A stretch of 64,000 nucleotides of DNA from Nocardia neocaledoniensis (GCF_003182135.1 NZ_QGTL01000007.1:308411-372410), one strand, 5' to 3'. Positions 53,562 to 62,371 are shown, counted from the stretch's first letter. The notes: generated by a model from the sequence alone, not told the origin. Made by a program: numbers and translations.

Positions 53562-54353
53562 TTGGCAACTCAAGGTTGGTTCAACCACTATGACGAACCT
53601 GACGAATTCTGGGATGACGAGCCGCTGGTCCCGTTGAAATCTACTGGTTCCCATCCTGTCTCGACGTCACCGGCGAATGGATCGCAACACGAGTTCTACC
53701 GTGAAGACCCCCAGCTTCGTACTCAGCCGGTCGATGCTTCCCGGGGACCGGCTGGCTCTGGGCCGCAATCCCGAGTTGGTTCCTCATTTGCATCGATGGA
53801 TCTAGATGCCGGGTACTTGCCGGTGCGTATTGTGTTGAGTCCGCGTTGGCCTACATATGTCGGCCCACATGAAGTCGGTGACGAGCTCATGGCAGCGTAT
53901 CGTGCCTCGGTCTCAGATCGAACACGCAAGCTCTGTTCGTCTGGACACTGGCCAACACCGCAGGAACTTTCAGGTGATGCGGCTCCGGACCTCCGGACAA
54001 TAATGATGGTGCTGCTAGAGGCCGAGACGTGGGAACAGTACTGCAGCATATCCAGTGACATGATAACCAGCGCCAGCTATCAGGTGTCGAGTAGCGCATC
54101 TTTCCAAGGGGGAAAACCTGTCACTGTGACAGGGGATCGTGCGTACATGAGATCGATTGATATTTGGAGCGATTGGGCTGAGAGTGTACACCCGAGCCAG
54201 ATTGTAGATGAAGTAATGCAGTGTGTAGATTCCATAAGACGTTTACGTCCAAAATTTTCCCCTGACCGCGACTACTCGCGCTACTCGGATGCGGACCTGG
54301 AATATCACTTGGACCGCCATCGCCTAAGGCTGCTCGATGAAAGGAAGAGATAG
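53562..54353 (+). CDS. conserved hypothetical of the type VII cassette
   Basis: 263 residues. Acidic, disordered first 85 residues; conserved rest: YLPVRIVLSPRWPTYVGPHEVGDELMAAYR, RSIDIWSDWAESVHPSQIVDEVMQCVDSIRRLRPKF, YSRYSDADLEYHLDRHRLRLLDER. Known only as a neighbour of EspG genes in Nocardia, as I recall; no biochemical function. TTG start at 53562 is uncertain. It is lower in GC than the flanking chromosome. Confidence 0.62.
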   Translation: MATQGWFNHYDEPDEFWDDEPLVPLKSTGSHPVSTSPANGSQHEFYREDPQLRTQPVDASRGPAGSGPQSRVGSSFASMDLDAGYLPVRIVLSPRWPTYVGPHEVGDELMAAYRASVSDRTRKLCSSGHWPTPQELSGDAAPDLRTIMMVLLEAETWEQYCSISSDMITSASYQVSSSASFQGGKPVTVTGDRAYMRSIDIWSDWAESVHPSQIVDEVMQCVDSIRRLRPKFSPDRDYSRYSDADLEYHLDRHRLRLLDERKR

Positions 54354-54664
54354 TGTCTGATTTGCTTGCGGTTGCCCTGGATTCCATGAGAATTGCGGCC
54401 GCTAAGTGGAGCGAAGGCGCCACGAACCTGAAGGCGGGAGTCGCGACGACGTGGAAGCTTGAAATTGCGTCCACTGAGGCAGGGACCTTCGCTGAAGCCT
54501 TGGCAAAATATCAGCCTGCACCAGCCTATTTTCGAGACCGGCTGAGCGAGGGGGTGGTCGTTTTTCAAGACATTGCTACCGTGCTGACGGAAGCGCGTAC
54601 CACCTATGAGGCAGAAGACTTGACCAATAAGGGCAAGCTGGTAAGGCTCGAGGGGGAAATGTGA
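54353..54664 (+). CDS. ESX/EspC-like small helical protein
   Basis: 103 residues, two helices (LLAVALDSMRIAAAKWSEGATNLKAG ... DRLSEGVVVFQDIATVLTEARTTYEAED). The C-terminal YEAED fits the YxxxD export signal. GTG start with AAGGAAGA, sharing a base with the preceding stop. It overlaps the next gene by GTGA. Likely secreted partner of the 294-residue protein. Confidence 0.72.
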   Translation: MSDLLAVALDSMRIAAAKWSEGATNLKAGVATTWKLEIASTEAGTFAEALAKYQPAPAYFRDRLSEGVVVFQDIATVLTEARTTYEAEDLTNKGKLVRLEGEM

Positions 54665-55545
54665 CGGACGATCGAACGAGTCTTCTCGACAAAGTTTCAT
54701 ATATCAGAGAGAAGCGAGACCGAATAGGGAATCTCCCTGGGAAAGTCGATTCCTACGCAGGACATCTCGTCGCGCACGTGCGGCAAGTCGGGTACGGAGG
54801 AGTTGCATCCGCCCCGTTCGGTGTCTTCACCGTCGAAGAAACGGTGGACGAGATATGGAACGAGCGTGACAAGATTAACGCGGCCATTAGGGAGACGTGG
54901 AACAAACTCACGCATATCGATGGAGACCTCGAAGTTCCTGTAAAGTTCATCGATGTCGCAAATGAATGGAGAATTCTCCGGGGGAATGTTGTCGCGGCCG
55001 GGAATAGCTTCGTGGAGACGTCGCTTACCGGTGAATGGCAAGGTGACGCAGCTACCAGATATGCAGATATGCGACCGAGACAGAAGGAGGCGTTAGACGC
55101 CCTCCCTCTGGAGTTTGACAAGATTGCGTCGAGCCTGGAAACGATTGCCTCTTCGGAGCTGACTCTGTATGGCGAGCTGGCCACGAAAGCCAATGACCTG
55201 GTTGTCAAAGTCGAGGAAACGGCTGTCGACTATGTGAAATCCGCCCTTGCATTGCTGACGATCGACGGCGCTCTCGGGCAGATAAAGGCCTTGACTACGG
55301 TTGTAGAGGCGGCCAATACGTTTATTCTCGCAACCGTGCGAGGAATGGCAGACGCCGCCAAGAACAACATGATCGAGGGCAATAAGATCGCTGAGGTGGT
55401 GTCTGTTCAGAAGGGATTGCCGGGCAACAAGTGGCCGACCGGGGCAAAGGCGTCATACGGCTCTGGAATCGGCGGTATTCGTGAGGCGATCGGCGATGCT
55501 TCGGTAAATGACGGTGACAAGTCGGACTGGAGTGTTGTCCAATGA
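54661..55545 (+). CDS. large WXG-like protein (type VII cassette)
   Basis: 294 residues. Helical throughout, with W-x-G in LTGEWQGDAATRYADMRPRQ near residue 125 and repeating heptads. The C-terminal 60 residues are Gly/Asp-rich (GASYGSGIGGIREAIG-like). This is the usual partner of the small EspC-like protein. AT-richer than the host. It overlaps the lipoprotein gene by ATGA. Confidence 0.68.
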   Translation: MTDDRTSLLDKVSYIREKRDRIGNLPGKVDSYAGHLVAHVRQVGYGGVASAPFGVFTVEETVDEIWNERDKINAAIRETWNKLTHIDGDLEVPVKFIDVANEWRILRGNVVAAGNSFVETSLTGEWQGDAATRYADMRPRQKEALDALPLEFDKIASSLETIASSELTLYGELATKANDLVVKVEETAVDYVKSALALLTIDGALGQIKALTTVVEAANTFILATVRGMADAAKNNMIEGNKIAEVVSVQKGLPGNKWPTGAKASYGSGIGGIREAIGDASVNDGDKSDWSVVQ

Positions 55546-56093
55546 GGTACCAATTTGTGGTCTGGGGTGCCGTTGCGATGATGTTCGCCGCCGGATGCTC
55601 TTCGCCGCCACCTGCGGAGATGCCTGTGGCTACCACTGCACCGGCTTCGATTACGCAAGGGGAGTTGTGCGGTGAGCTAGAGAAATTCTTCCTACAGGAG
55701 TTGCGAGCTGTCGAAGTTCGGGCGATTCCTAATGTTTCGGTTGATGCGAGACTCTCGGGCGGTGGCGTTTGCGAGCTGGCTCAAGATCAGAACGTGATTG
55801 GTCATTTCGTCGCGCGCGCCGCGCCGAGCGACACCGACCCGACTGCGGGGCAGGCGGGGTACAAAAGGGAAGACAGGTTTGGCAACGGCGTGTGGGTTTA
55901 TGATCTTCGGTCCGATCGGGATAATCCATCGAACAAGGTTCGCTTTGCTGTCCGCGTCAAAACATGGAATTCCACACTTGAAATTCTGGACTCTGAAACG
56001 AGAACTTCGAATGGTGCCCTGAATTTGACTGATGAAGGCAAACGCAAAGCCGTGCAGTTTCTAACCGTGCTAACGACGAGGATGGCTGCCTGA
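55542..56093 (+). CDS. lipoprotein of the type VII cassette
   Basis: 183 residues. Lipobox AAGC with Cys19, then a Ser/Pro-rich spacer and a beta-rich domain with CGELEKFF and GVCELAQDQN cysteines and VWVYDLRSDRDN. Functionally unknown; it closes the co-directional run that began with another lipoprotein. Confidence 0.8.
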   Translation: MRYQFVVWGAVAMMFAAGCSSPPPAEMPVATTAPASITQGELCGELEKFFLQELRAVEVRAIPNVSVDARLSGGGVCELAQDQNVIGHFVARAAPSDTDPTAGQAGYKREDRFGNGVWVYDLRSDRDNPSNKVRFAVRVKTWNSTLEILDSETRTSNGALNLTDEGKRKAVQFLTVLTTRMAA

Positions 56094-56693
56094 GGCCGAT
56101 ATGTGCTGATAGGGACTCCCGCGATCCGATCGTGCTGCCGGTGATCCGACAAGGCGCTGCGGAGCCGCACGAATTTCATCACGCCCCGGTTGGGGGCGAA
56201 TCCTCTGTCTCCGTTTGAATGGTGCTGTGGGATTGCGGTCACCGGCATTGTCCGTGGTCGGGCCGGTGGTTCCTGCTTGGGTGCGATAGCGGTTCGCGAG
56301 ATGTGCCCATGCGGTCCACGATCGCAAGAGGGGGAGTGTATAACCAACATCACACCCCATCGAAATCCACCACTGCGTTGCCGCAGCCGTTCGGCGACGT
56401 GCTGACGAGACGCAGGATGAACGTGCAACGAGCTCAGGTCCGCTCGTGTCCATACGCCGCCAGCGCAGTCGTACCCCTACCCCCTACCCCCTATCCGCTG
56501 TCGTCCGCGTCCGGCGGATGGTGGCACGATCGATCGGTCCAACGACGGCAGCAGACCAGGACCGGGCACCGACCGATACGGCACGGCCGTGGAACATGCC
56601 GGACGATCCGAGTAGGGGGTTCTGACAAGCGCCTTCAACTCAGCGCCTGCCGACACGGGGCAAGCGAGGACAGGGCTATGACACGATAGGTCG
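56094..56693. other. 600-bp region without a confident gene
   Basis: Short overlapping frames with no protein-like character. Contains a C-rich stretch of repeated CCCCTA units (about 56466-56495). It separates the type VII cassette from the last cargo gene. Confidence 0.4.
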
Positions 56694-57764
56694 ATGAGCG
56701 CGAATGCCCAGCTTGTGAACGAGTTCTCGGTCGAGTTGATGATGGACTACGGCCATTTCTGTCTTCACGGTATCGGCGCTGACGACGAGGAACGCCATCT
56801 GAATTTGCTCGATCGGGCTCAGGTCGAACCGCCGAGCGCGGGAGACGGCCGGATGGTCGTTGTGACGAGCCCGTACCAATGCAACTTCGGTATGCCGGTG
56901 ACTGTGGAGATATTCGACGCGCCGCCCGACAACGACGACCGTGAACAGTGGCAGCAAGTCAGCCAAGCGCGTCTACATGTCGGCCCGCGGCGGAGTCTGG
57001 TGCTGAGTTCCTCGGTCGATGGTTGGACCGAGGTCTCTCCGGTCGAGGAAGGCGACTACCTGGTCGAGATGGCCGGGCGCGGGTTCGCCGATGACCCCGG
57101 CCCGGACGGACCCGCTGATTCGTGGCGCATTCGCCTGTGGCCCGACGACGGCACCGACCCGCTTCCCGCCCAGCATTGGAAGGCACCCACTACCCCCGCG
57201 CCGGAAGTCGCTCCAGCCGAGGATGCTGAACAGGAGCGCCGCGAATGGGGCGGGGAGCCAATCCCCGCCCTGGCCGAATTGCCCACCGGCCTCGATTGGG
57301 TGCGCTATGACCGCCCCCTTGCGGAAGCTATCGCGGTAATGGACGAACCCGACCTGCGCCGCCTGGCCGCTTTTTGCGCGGTGCGCGCCTACGAATGCGC
57401 CGGACTCGCCGAGCTGCCCTGGATCGCTCCCGCGATGGCGGCGCTGCGGGCTGGCGATGAGTTGCCACCGCCGTTTCACAGCATGGGCGCGACCCACAAG
57501 CGCTTCGAAGCAGAATTCCCATACGACACCCGCACTGCAACCGCGACGACCGGATCGGCCAAGCAACCGAATCCGTTCGACAACGGACCCATCCACCGCC
57601 CCTCCTGTGCGGTCAATGCCGTGTCCTACGCCGTCGAGAAGCCCGACCCGATCATCGCTGCCGTGTTCGCGTTCCTCCTGGCCGCCCGAACCTTCGGGAA
57701 CGAGGTCGACATCCTGCTCGCTGATATCCGAACCGAGTTCGGGGATCGGATACCGCCTGTGTAG
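56694..57764 (+). CDS. hypothetical protein at the right end of the element
   Basis: 356 residues, no family assigned with certainty. Residues 10-150 are beta-rich (VVVTSPYQCNFGMPVTVEIFDAP, RSLVLSSSVDGWTEVSPVEEGDYLVEMAGRGF) and resemble ComJ/immunity-like proteins. Residues 190-356 are helical with AFCAVRAYECAGLAELPWIAPAMAALRAG and PIHRPSCAVNAVSYAVEKPDPI. It could be an immunity or defence-type protein, given its position as end cargo. No RBS stands out before the ATG. Confidence 0.6.
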   Translation: MSANAQLVNEFSVELMMDYGHFCLHGIGADDEERHLNLLDRAQVEPPSAGDGRMVVVTSPYQCNFGMPVTVEIFDAPPDNDDREQWQQVSQARLHVGPRRSLVLSSSVDGWTEVSPVEEGDYLVEMAGRGFADDPGPDGPADSWRIRLWPDDGTDPLPAQHWKAPTTPAPEVAPAEDAEQERREWGGEPIPALAELPTGLDWVRYDRPLAEAIAVMDEPDLRRLAAFCAVRAYECAGLAELPWIAPAMAALRAGDELPPPFHSMGATHKRFEAEFPYDTRTATATTGSAKQPNPFDNGPIHRPSCAVNAVSYAVEKPDPIIAAVFAFLLAARTFGNEVDILLADIRTEFGDRIPPV

Positions 57765-57820
57765 GAGGCCAACGGTGGGCAAAGTGACGGAGTTCCTGCC
57801 GGACGTACCGTCACGGATAA

Positions 57821-57834
57821 GGAGTGTGTAACCG
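57821..57834. repeat. element-side attP arm, right
   Basis: GGAGTGTGTAACCG; inverted partner of the arm at 43688-43701. In the excised circle the two arms flank 22 bases that contain the core. Confidence 0.65.
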
Positions 57835-57841
57835 AAATGTG

Positions 57842-57851
57842 ACCCCGGCGA
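57842..57851. repeat. attR core
   Basis: ACCCCGGCGA, right copy of the junction repeat. Confidence 0.85.
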
Positions 57852-58013
57852 GCTGGGCGAGTTCCTCCCGGCGTAGGCCGGGCACCCGGCGGGTGACCCC
57901 GAAGGTCTTCAGACCGATCCGTTCGGGGGTGATCCGATCGCGCCGGTTCTTGAGGAACGTGCCGAGGGTCTCCAACTCCATACCCTCGATCGTAGGGACC
58001 GCGCGCGAGGCGA

Positions 58014-58036
58014 GGGTATCCCCGCGAGGTATACCC
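58014..58036. promoter_or_regulatory. candidate operator of the broken XRE regulator
   Basis: GGGTAT (58014-58019) and ATACCC (58031-58036) form an inverted pair, and GGTATACC (58028-58035) is itself a perfect palindrome, all within the 102-bp divergent region before the MFS gene. Confidence 0.45.
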
Positions 58037-58083
58037 GCGGCAGGGGTCTGGCAGGCCGGACCACGCGGTTCGAGGGTTGGGTC

Positions 58084-59595
58084 ATGAATCGACTCCAGAC
58101 GACGTCCACCGAGCTGCGGGCCTGGCTCGGACTGCTGGTCGTGCTCGGGCCCGTGCTGCTGGTCGCGATGGACGGCTCGGTGCTGTTCCTCGCCATGCCC
58201 GCCGTCACCGCCGCGCTCTCGCCCTCCGCCGACCAATCCCTGTGGATCCTGGACAGTTACGGCTTCGCCGTCGGCTCGCTGCTCATCGCGTTCGGCACCA
58301 TCGGCGATCGCTACGGCCGCAAGCGGTTGCTGCTGATCGGCGCGGCCGTGTTCGGCCTCGGCTCGGTGGGCGCGGCCTTCGCGACCGGCCCCGAACCGCT
58401 GATCGCCTTCCGGGTGCTGATGGGCGTCGCGGGCGCCACCCTGCTGCCCTCCGCGCTGGCGGTGCTCGGCACCCTCTTCACCGATCCGCGCAGGCGGGCA
58501 CAGGCCATCGGGATCTTCGCGGCCACCTTCGCCGCGGGTTTCGCCCTCGGGCCCGTGGTCGCCGGCCAGCTGCTCAGCCGGTTCTGGTGGGGGTCGGTGC
58601 TGTTGATCAATGTGCCGGTGGTCGTGCTGTTCCTGGCGTTCGCGCCGATTCTGCTCGGTGAAGTGCGGACGGCGGGGGTGGGGCGCATCGACGCGGCCAG
58701 CGTGTTCACGTCGGCGGCGGGTCTGCTCGGGGTGCTGTACGCGGTGAAGCACGCTGCGGCGGAAGGGTTCTCGGCTTCCACGCTGGGGATCGGACTCGTC
58801 GGTGCCGCGCTGCTCGGGTGGTTCGGGCGCAGGCAGGGGCGGATCGCGAACCCGCTCATCGATTTCGGGCTGTTCCGCAACCGGGTGTTCGCCATCGCCA
58901 TCGTCACCGGGTTCCTGCCGCTGGCCGCGTGGTCGGCGACGGCCTACCTCGCCGGGACCTACCTGCAGTCGGTGCTCGGCCTCTCCGTCGCCGACGCTGC
59001 GTTGCTCGCCGTTCCCGGCGCGCTGGTCCTCACGGTCGCTGCCGTGGTCACCCCGGCGATCGTGACCAGGATCGGGCGCTCCGCCGCGCTGATCACGGCC
59101 CACTTCAGCATCGCCGCAGGCCTGTTCCTGCTGCTGCCGACCGGCCAGCACGGTGGGATCGGCTGGTACCTCGCCGCGACCGCCGTCGCCGGGATCGGCT
59201 ACGGCATCTCGTTCAGCGTGGTGGCCGACATCGCGGTCGCCGCGGTCCCGCCGGAACGCGCCGGCTCGGCCGCCGCCCTCGCCGAAACCGGCAACGAGCT
59301 CGGCAATGCCCTCGGCATCGCCCTGTTCGGCGCCCTGGCCGCCGTCCTGTTCCGCCTGCACGGCCCCGATCTCGCGCCCACCCTCGGCGAGACCCTGAGC
59401 CTCCCCGGTGTGGTCCCCGCGACGCTCGATGACGCACGCGCCGCCTTCGTCGACGGACTGCGTGTGGTCGCGCTCGTCGCGGGTGCCCTGCACGCGATCC
59501 TGGGTGTGATCGCGCTGCGCGTCCTGCGGGTTGGTGGTGCCGCCGTGAGTGATCCGGTGGGGGAGAAGGAGACCATTTCAGTCGCGGCGCGGTGA
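58084..59595 (+). CDS. MFS multidrug exporter, DHA2 (14-TM) type
   Basis: 503 residues with about 14 transmembrane helices. Motifs: LDSYGFAVGSLLIAFGTIGDRYGRKRLL (motif A), FRVLMGVAGATLLPSALAVLG (motif C-like), ALGPVVAGQLL. QacA/SmvA-like drug efflux. It lies divergent to an XRE-family regulator destroyed by the element, so its repression may be lost in this strain. The N terminus MNRLQTTSTELRAWLGLL is typical. Confidence 0.92.
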   Translation: MNRLQTTSTELRAWLGLLVVLGPVLLVAMDGSVLFLAMPAVTAALSPSADQSLWILDSYGFAVGSLLIAFGTIGDRYGRKRLLLIGAAVFGLGSVGAAFATGPEPLIAFRVLMGVAGATLLPSALAVLGTLFTDPRRRAQAIGIFAATFAAGFALGPVVAGQLLSRFWWGSVLLINVPVVVLFLAFAPILLGEVRTAGVGRIDAASVFTSAAGLLGVLYAVKHAAAEGFSASTLGIGLVGAALLGWFGRRQGRIANPLIDFGLFRNRVFAIAIVTGFLPLAAWSATAYLAGTYLQSVLGLSVADAALLAVPGALVLTVAAVVTPAIVTRIGRSAALITAHFSIAAGLFLLLPTGQHGGIGWYLAATAVAGIGYGISFSVVADIAVAAVPPERAGSAAALAETGNELGNALGIALFGALAAVLFRLHGPDLAPTLGETLSLPGVVPATLDDARAAFVDGLRVVALVAGALHAILGVIALRVLRVGGAAVSDPVGEKETISVAAR

Positions 59596-59710
59596 TGATG
59601 GTGCGGCCGCGCCTGATTCGCATGGCTCGCCCCGGTTGTCACGTCCCGGTGCGGAGGCCGTTCCGAAGTGGTGGCCGAGGCGCGGTGGCCGAGAGATCGA
59701 GGTCGCGGGT

Positions 59711-61321
59711 CTACTCGTCGAACGGTGTTTGTCCGAGGACGCACGAGGTGTCCGGGGCCGGAACCTCCAGGTCGATGAGGTAGCGCTCGCGGAGGGTGGT
59801 GACGCAGTCGCCCGTCGGCTGGTGGCCGTAGCCGTCGGTGACGACCACCAGTCGTGCGGTGCCCATCGCGGCGGCCGCGCGGTGGGCCGACTCGACCGGG
59901 GTGGCCGGGTCGAAGCGGTTGTTGAGCAGCAGGGCCGGGGTGGTGGAGTGCTGGGTCCACGGGCCTGTGTAGCGCTGGGGATAGCCGTCGGTGGGTGCGG
60001 GCCAGGCGGCGCAGGGCTGCCGCAGGTAGAGCCAGAACGGCCCGAATACCGGGGCGCGGGTGGCGGATTCGCGTGCGTACTCCGGCCAGCGGTGCGGCTC
60101 GCGCGGGAAGGAGTTGTCCGCGCAGGACATCGCGACGAAGGAGTCCAGGAACTCGGGACTCATCTCGGCGGCCGCGAGCACTTCGCGCACCACCCCGGGC
60201 GACCCGGCTTGGCCCCGCTCGAGTTCGGCGAGCAGCGCGGCCAGCGCGGGCCAGCCACGGTCCGGGTCGTACAGCAGCGTCGCGTACGCCTGAACGACCT
60301 CGCTGTACGTCACCGACACGGCGTCGGGACCGTCGCCGACCCGGATCGGCGCGACCGCGGCTCGTGCGAGCAGTGCGTTCTCCCGTGCCACGAGCGAATC
60401 CGCCGGGAAGGCGCACGGCGCCGACCCGGCCGCAGCGCACGGCTCGGCCGACGTGCCCGCGAAGGCGCAGCGCTGGGGTCCTGCGGCGGCGCACAACCGG
60501 AGGAACTCCGCGCGGACCTCCTCGGTGCCGAGGGCGGTCGTGTCGATGTGCGCGCGGGTGTCGGTGGTGTAGGCGGTGGGGTCGACGATCGAGGACAGGG
60601 CGAGTGCGCGGACCCGCTCGGGGAACAGGGAGCCGTAGACGATGCCGAGGTAGCTGGCGTAGGAACCACCCTCGAAGGTGAGCTGCTCGGCGCCGACGGC
60701 GCGGCGCAGCAGGTCGAGATCGCGGGCCGCGTCCACGGTCGTCAGATGCGCGAGCAGTGCGCCGCTGTGCTCGGCGCACCCCGCCGCCAGCGCTCGACTT
60801 CGGTCCTCGACAGCCTGGTGCTGGGCATCGTCGACGGGCGGGACGGTCATGCCGCGCCAGAAGTCCGCGGCGGCGGCCGAGCCCGCGAAGCAGCGGACCG
60901 GGGCGCTGCGGCCGACACCGCGCTGGTCGAAGGTGACCACGTCGAAGCGTCTGCTCAGTTCGCCGGGGAACATCTCGCCGCCCGCGGCCCAGTCGATCCC
61001 GGAACCGCCGGGCCCACCGGCGGCGGTGAACAGGGTCCCGAGGCGACGGCCGGGGTCGCCGGCGGGCTGACGGACCACCGCGAGCTCGAGCGTCGGTCCG
61101 TCCGGGCGGGCATAGTCCAAGGGCACGGGCACGCGGGCGCAGTCGTAGCGCCGCAACTCTTCCTCGGCACACGGCGCCCAGGACGGCTGCGGTGTCGGCA
61201 CGGCGTCGGCCTGCGCGACCAGGTCCGCGGCCGGGATTCGCGACCCATCGGCCGCCACGCAACCGGTCGCGACCAGGCAGAGCGCGGTGAGGATGGCACC
61301 GGCGAAGGACTTCATCGACAT
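59711..61321 (-). CDS. secreted alpha/beta hydrolase lipoprotein (TAP/SlpD type)
   Basis: 536 residues. Lipobox ATGC with Cys21. Triad: Ser in FEGGSYASYLGIV, Asp in LLNNRFDPATPVESA, His in TDGYGHQPTGDC. The oxyanion region is FTAAGGPGGSGID, and DVVTFDQRGVGRSAPVRC follows. Tripeptidyl-aminopeptidase-like proteins of Streptomyces and Nocardia have this layout. ATG at 61315 (MKSF) is an alternative start. Disulfide-rich exterior part. Confidence 0.9.
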   Translation of the reverse strand: MSMKSFAGAILTALCLVATGCVAADGSRIPAADLVAQADAVPTPQPSWAPCAEEELRRYDCARVPVPLDYARPDGPTLELAVVRQPAGDPGRRLGTLFTAAGGPGGSGIDWAAGGEMFPGELSRRFDVVTFDQRGVGRSAPVRCFAGSAAAADFWRGMTVPPVDDAQHQAVEDRSRALAAGCAEHSGALLAHLTTVDAARDLDLLRRAVGAEQLTFEGGSYASYLGIVYGSLFPERVRALALSSIVDPTAYTTDTRAHIDTTALGTEEVRAEFLRLCAAAGPQRCAFAGTSAEPCAAAGSAPCAFPADSLVARENALLARAAVAPIRVGDGPDAVSVTYSEVVQAYATLLYDPDRGWPALAALLAELERGQAGSPGVVREVLAAAEMSPEFLDSFVAMSCADNSFPREPHRWPEYARESATRAPVFGPFWLYLRQPCAAWPAPTDGYPQRYTGPWTQHSTTPALLLNNRFDPATPVESAHRAAAAMGTARLVVVTDGYGHQPTGDCVTTLRERYLIDLEVPAPDTSCVLGQTPFDE

Positions 61322-61397
61322 ACGAATGATGCTGTCGCCGAACGTGCTTGCCGTCGTCCTCCGATCGGCGGACCCGGCACCCTGAGATCTATCAGGG

Positions 61398-62015
61398 TCA
61401 CCCGAGCTGGGTCATCCCCGCCGCCACGACCTGGGCGACGTCGAGCAGGTCCTCGGAACTGGGGAACGGAATGCCGTCCAGCGCCTGCAGCCGATCGGTG
61501 CTGGCGATGGCGAACATGGCCGAGACCCACGCCGCCGCGCAGGCGTGCAGGGTGCTCGGGCGGATCGGGGTGGGCACGCTGGCCTGCAGCACCCTGGCGG
61601 TGACGTCGAGCAGTTGGTCGCGCAGGCCGCGCAGCCTGCGCCGCACATCGGGATGGGTGTCGGCCTCGCGCCACATGATCACCCGCAGCACCGAGGAATG
61701 GTTGTCGCGCAGGTTGATCGCGGTGTCGAGGTTGACCAGACTCGCGGCCGGATCGCCGGGGGCCACCACGGCGTCGAGATCGTCGAGCGGCTGATCCGGC
61801 ACCCGCTCGCGCATGAGCGCGGACAGGATCGCGTTCTTGGTGGGGAAGTAGTAGAAGACCAGGCCCTTGGGCACCCCGGCGGCCGCGGCCAGCGCCGCGG
61901 TGGGGGTGGCGTCGAAACCCTGTGCGGCGAACAGGTTCTCGGCGGCATCCAGAATGAGTTGCCGGGCGTCGCCATCGCGTCTCGCGTCGCGGCGCCCGAC
62001 GCGTCGGCCCGGCAT
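61398..62015 (-). CDS. TetR-family transcriptional regulator
   Basis: 205 residues. HTH at residues 18-60: ARQLILDAAENLFAAQGFDATPTAALAAAAGVPKGLVFYYFPTKNAILSALM. Variable ligand domain after it. Start at 62015, sharing a base with the SPW gene stop (TGATG), so the two are coupled; the longer frame to 62621 is not real. It probably controls the SPW gene or the ferredoxin reductase on the other strand. Confidence 0.9.
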   Translation of the reverse strand: MPGRRVGRRDARRDGDARQLILDAAENLFAAQGFDATPTAALAAAAGVPKGLVFYYFPTKNAILSALMRERVPDQPLDDLDAVVAPGDPAASLVNLDTAINLRDNHSSVLRVIMWREADTHPDVRRRLRGLRDQLLDVTARVLQASVPTPIRPSTLHACAAAWVSAMFAIASTDRLQALDGIPFPSSEDLLDVAQVVAAGMTQLG

Positions 62016-62371
62016 CAGTGATGCGGAGCCATCTTGTGCAGGCGCTCGTTCATCGCGGGCAGCGCGGCGACGGCCACCACCGCCGTGACCACCCCGACCA
62101 CCCAGGCGGTCCAGGACGCGCCGCGGAAGGCGGTGAAGTCCATCGCCCACGGCGAGATGAAGAGCAGGACGCCGAACAGGCCCATCGCGTAGTCGGCGCT
62201 GGACATGCTCGCCCTCGCCATCTGGATCAACCCGGTCGCGGCGATGAGGACGCCGAGCACGATGAGGCTCCAGCGGGCGTTGTCGTTGGTGTCGACCCAC
62301 AGGGGTGACAACGCGGTGAATGCGCCGAGCACAACGGCGAGTAGATCCTGTGCGCGGCTGTCGGTGAACAT
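62015..62371 (-). CDS. SPW-repeat membrane protein
   Basis: 118 residues with four hydrophobic helices and two SPW repeats (ALSPLWVDT, ISPWAMDF). Small integral membrane protein of unknown function, often found with TetR regulators. GAGG lies before the ATG. Confidence 0.87.
   Translation of the reverse strand: MFTDSRAQDLLAVVLGAFTALSPLWVDTNDNARWSLIVLGVLIAATGLIQMARASMSSADYAMGLFGVLLFISPWAMDFTAFRGASWTAWVVGVVTAVVAVAALPAMNERLHKMAPHH

Larger units (their letters stand above)
43673..57851 (+). mobile_element. 14.17-kb serine-integrase integrative element inserted in an XRE gene
   Basis: Bounded by direct repeats ACCCCGGCGA at 43673-43682 and 57842-57851 (period 14,169 bp). The left end holds a large serine integrase. 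The flanks join into one uninterrupted regulator gene. The joined ends give an attP-like site with 14-bp arms: GGAGTGTGTAACCG (57821-57834) and CGGTTATACATTCC (43688-43701), 12 of 14 complementary. Inside are accessory genes only; no relaxase, FtsK-like or replication gene is seen. Base composition varies along the element, with an AT-richer section at about 53.5-56.1 kb. Confidence 0.9.
57811..57981 (-). pseudogene. XRE (MmyB-like) regulator, 5' part, broken by element insertion
   Basis: 56 codons: MELETLGTFLKNRRDRIT, then RRVPGLRREELAQLAGV, the first half of the HTH, followed by nine codons from inside the element (TFRLHTPYP) and a stop. The remainder of the gene lies at 42943-43682. The restored protein of 289 residues matches the size of its homologue at 10.1 kb. 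It is divergent from the MFS gene 102 bp away. Confidence 0.9.

Noticed and set aside
56070..56689. Several 70-156 codon frames in the gap before the last cargo gene
   Set aside because: Mutually overlapping on both strands, no recognisable motif or good start.
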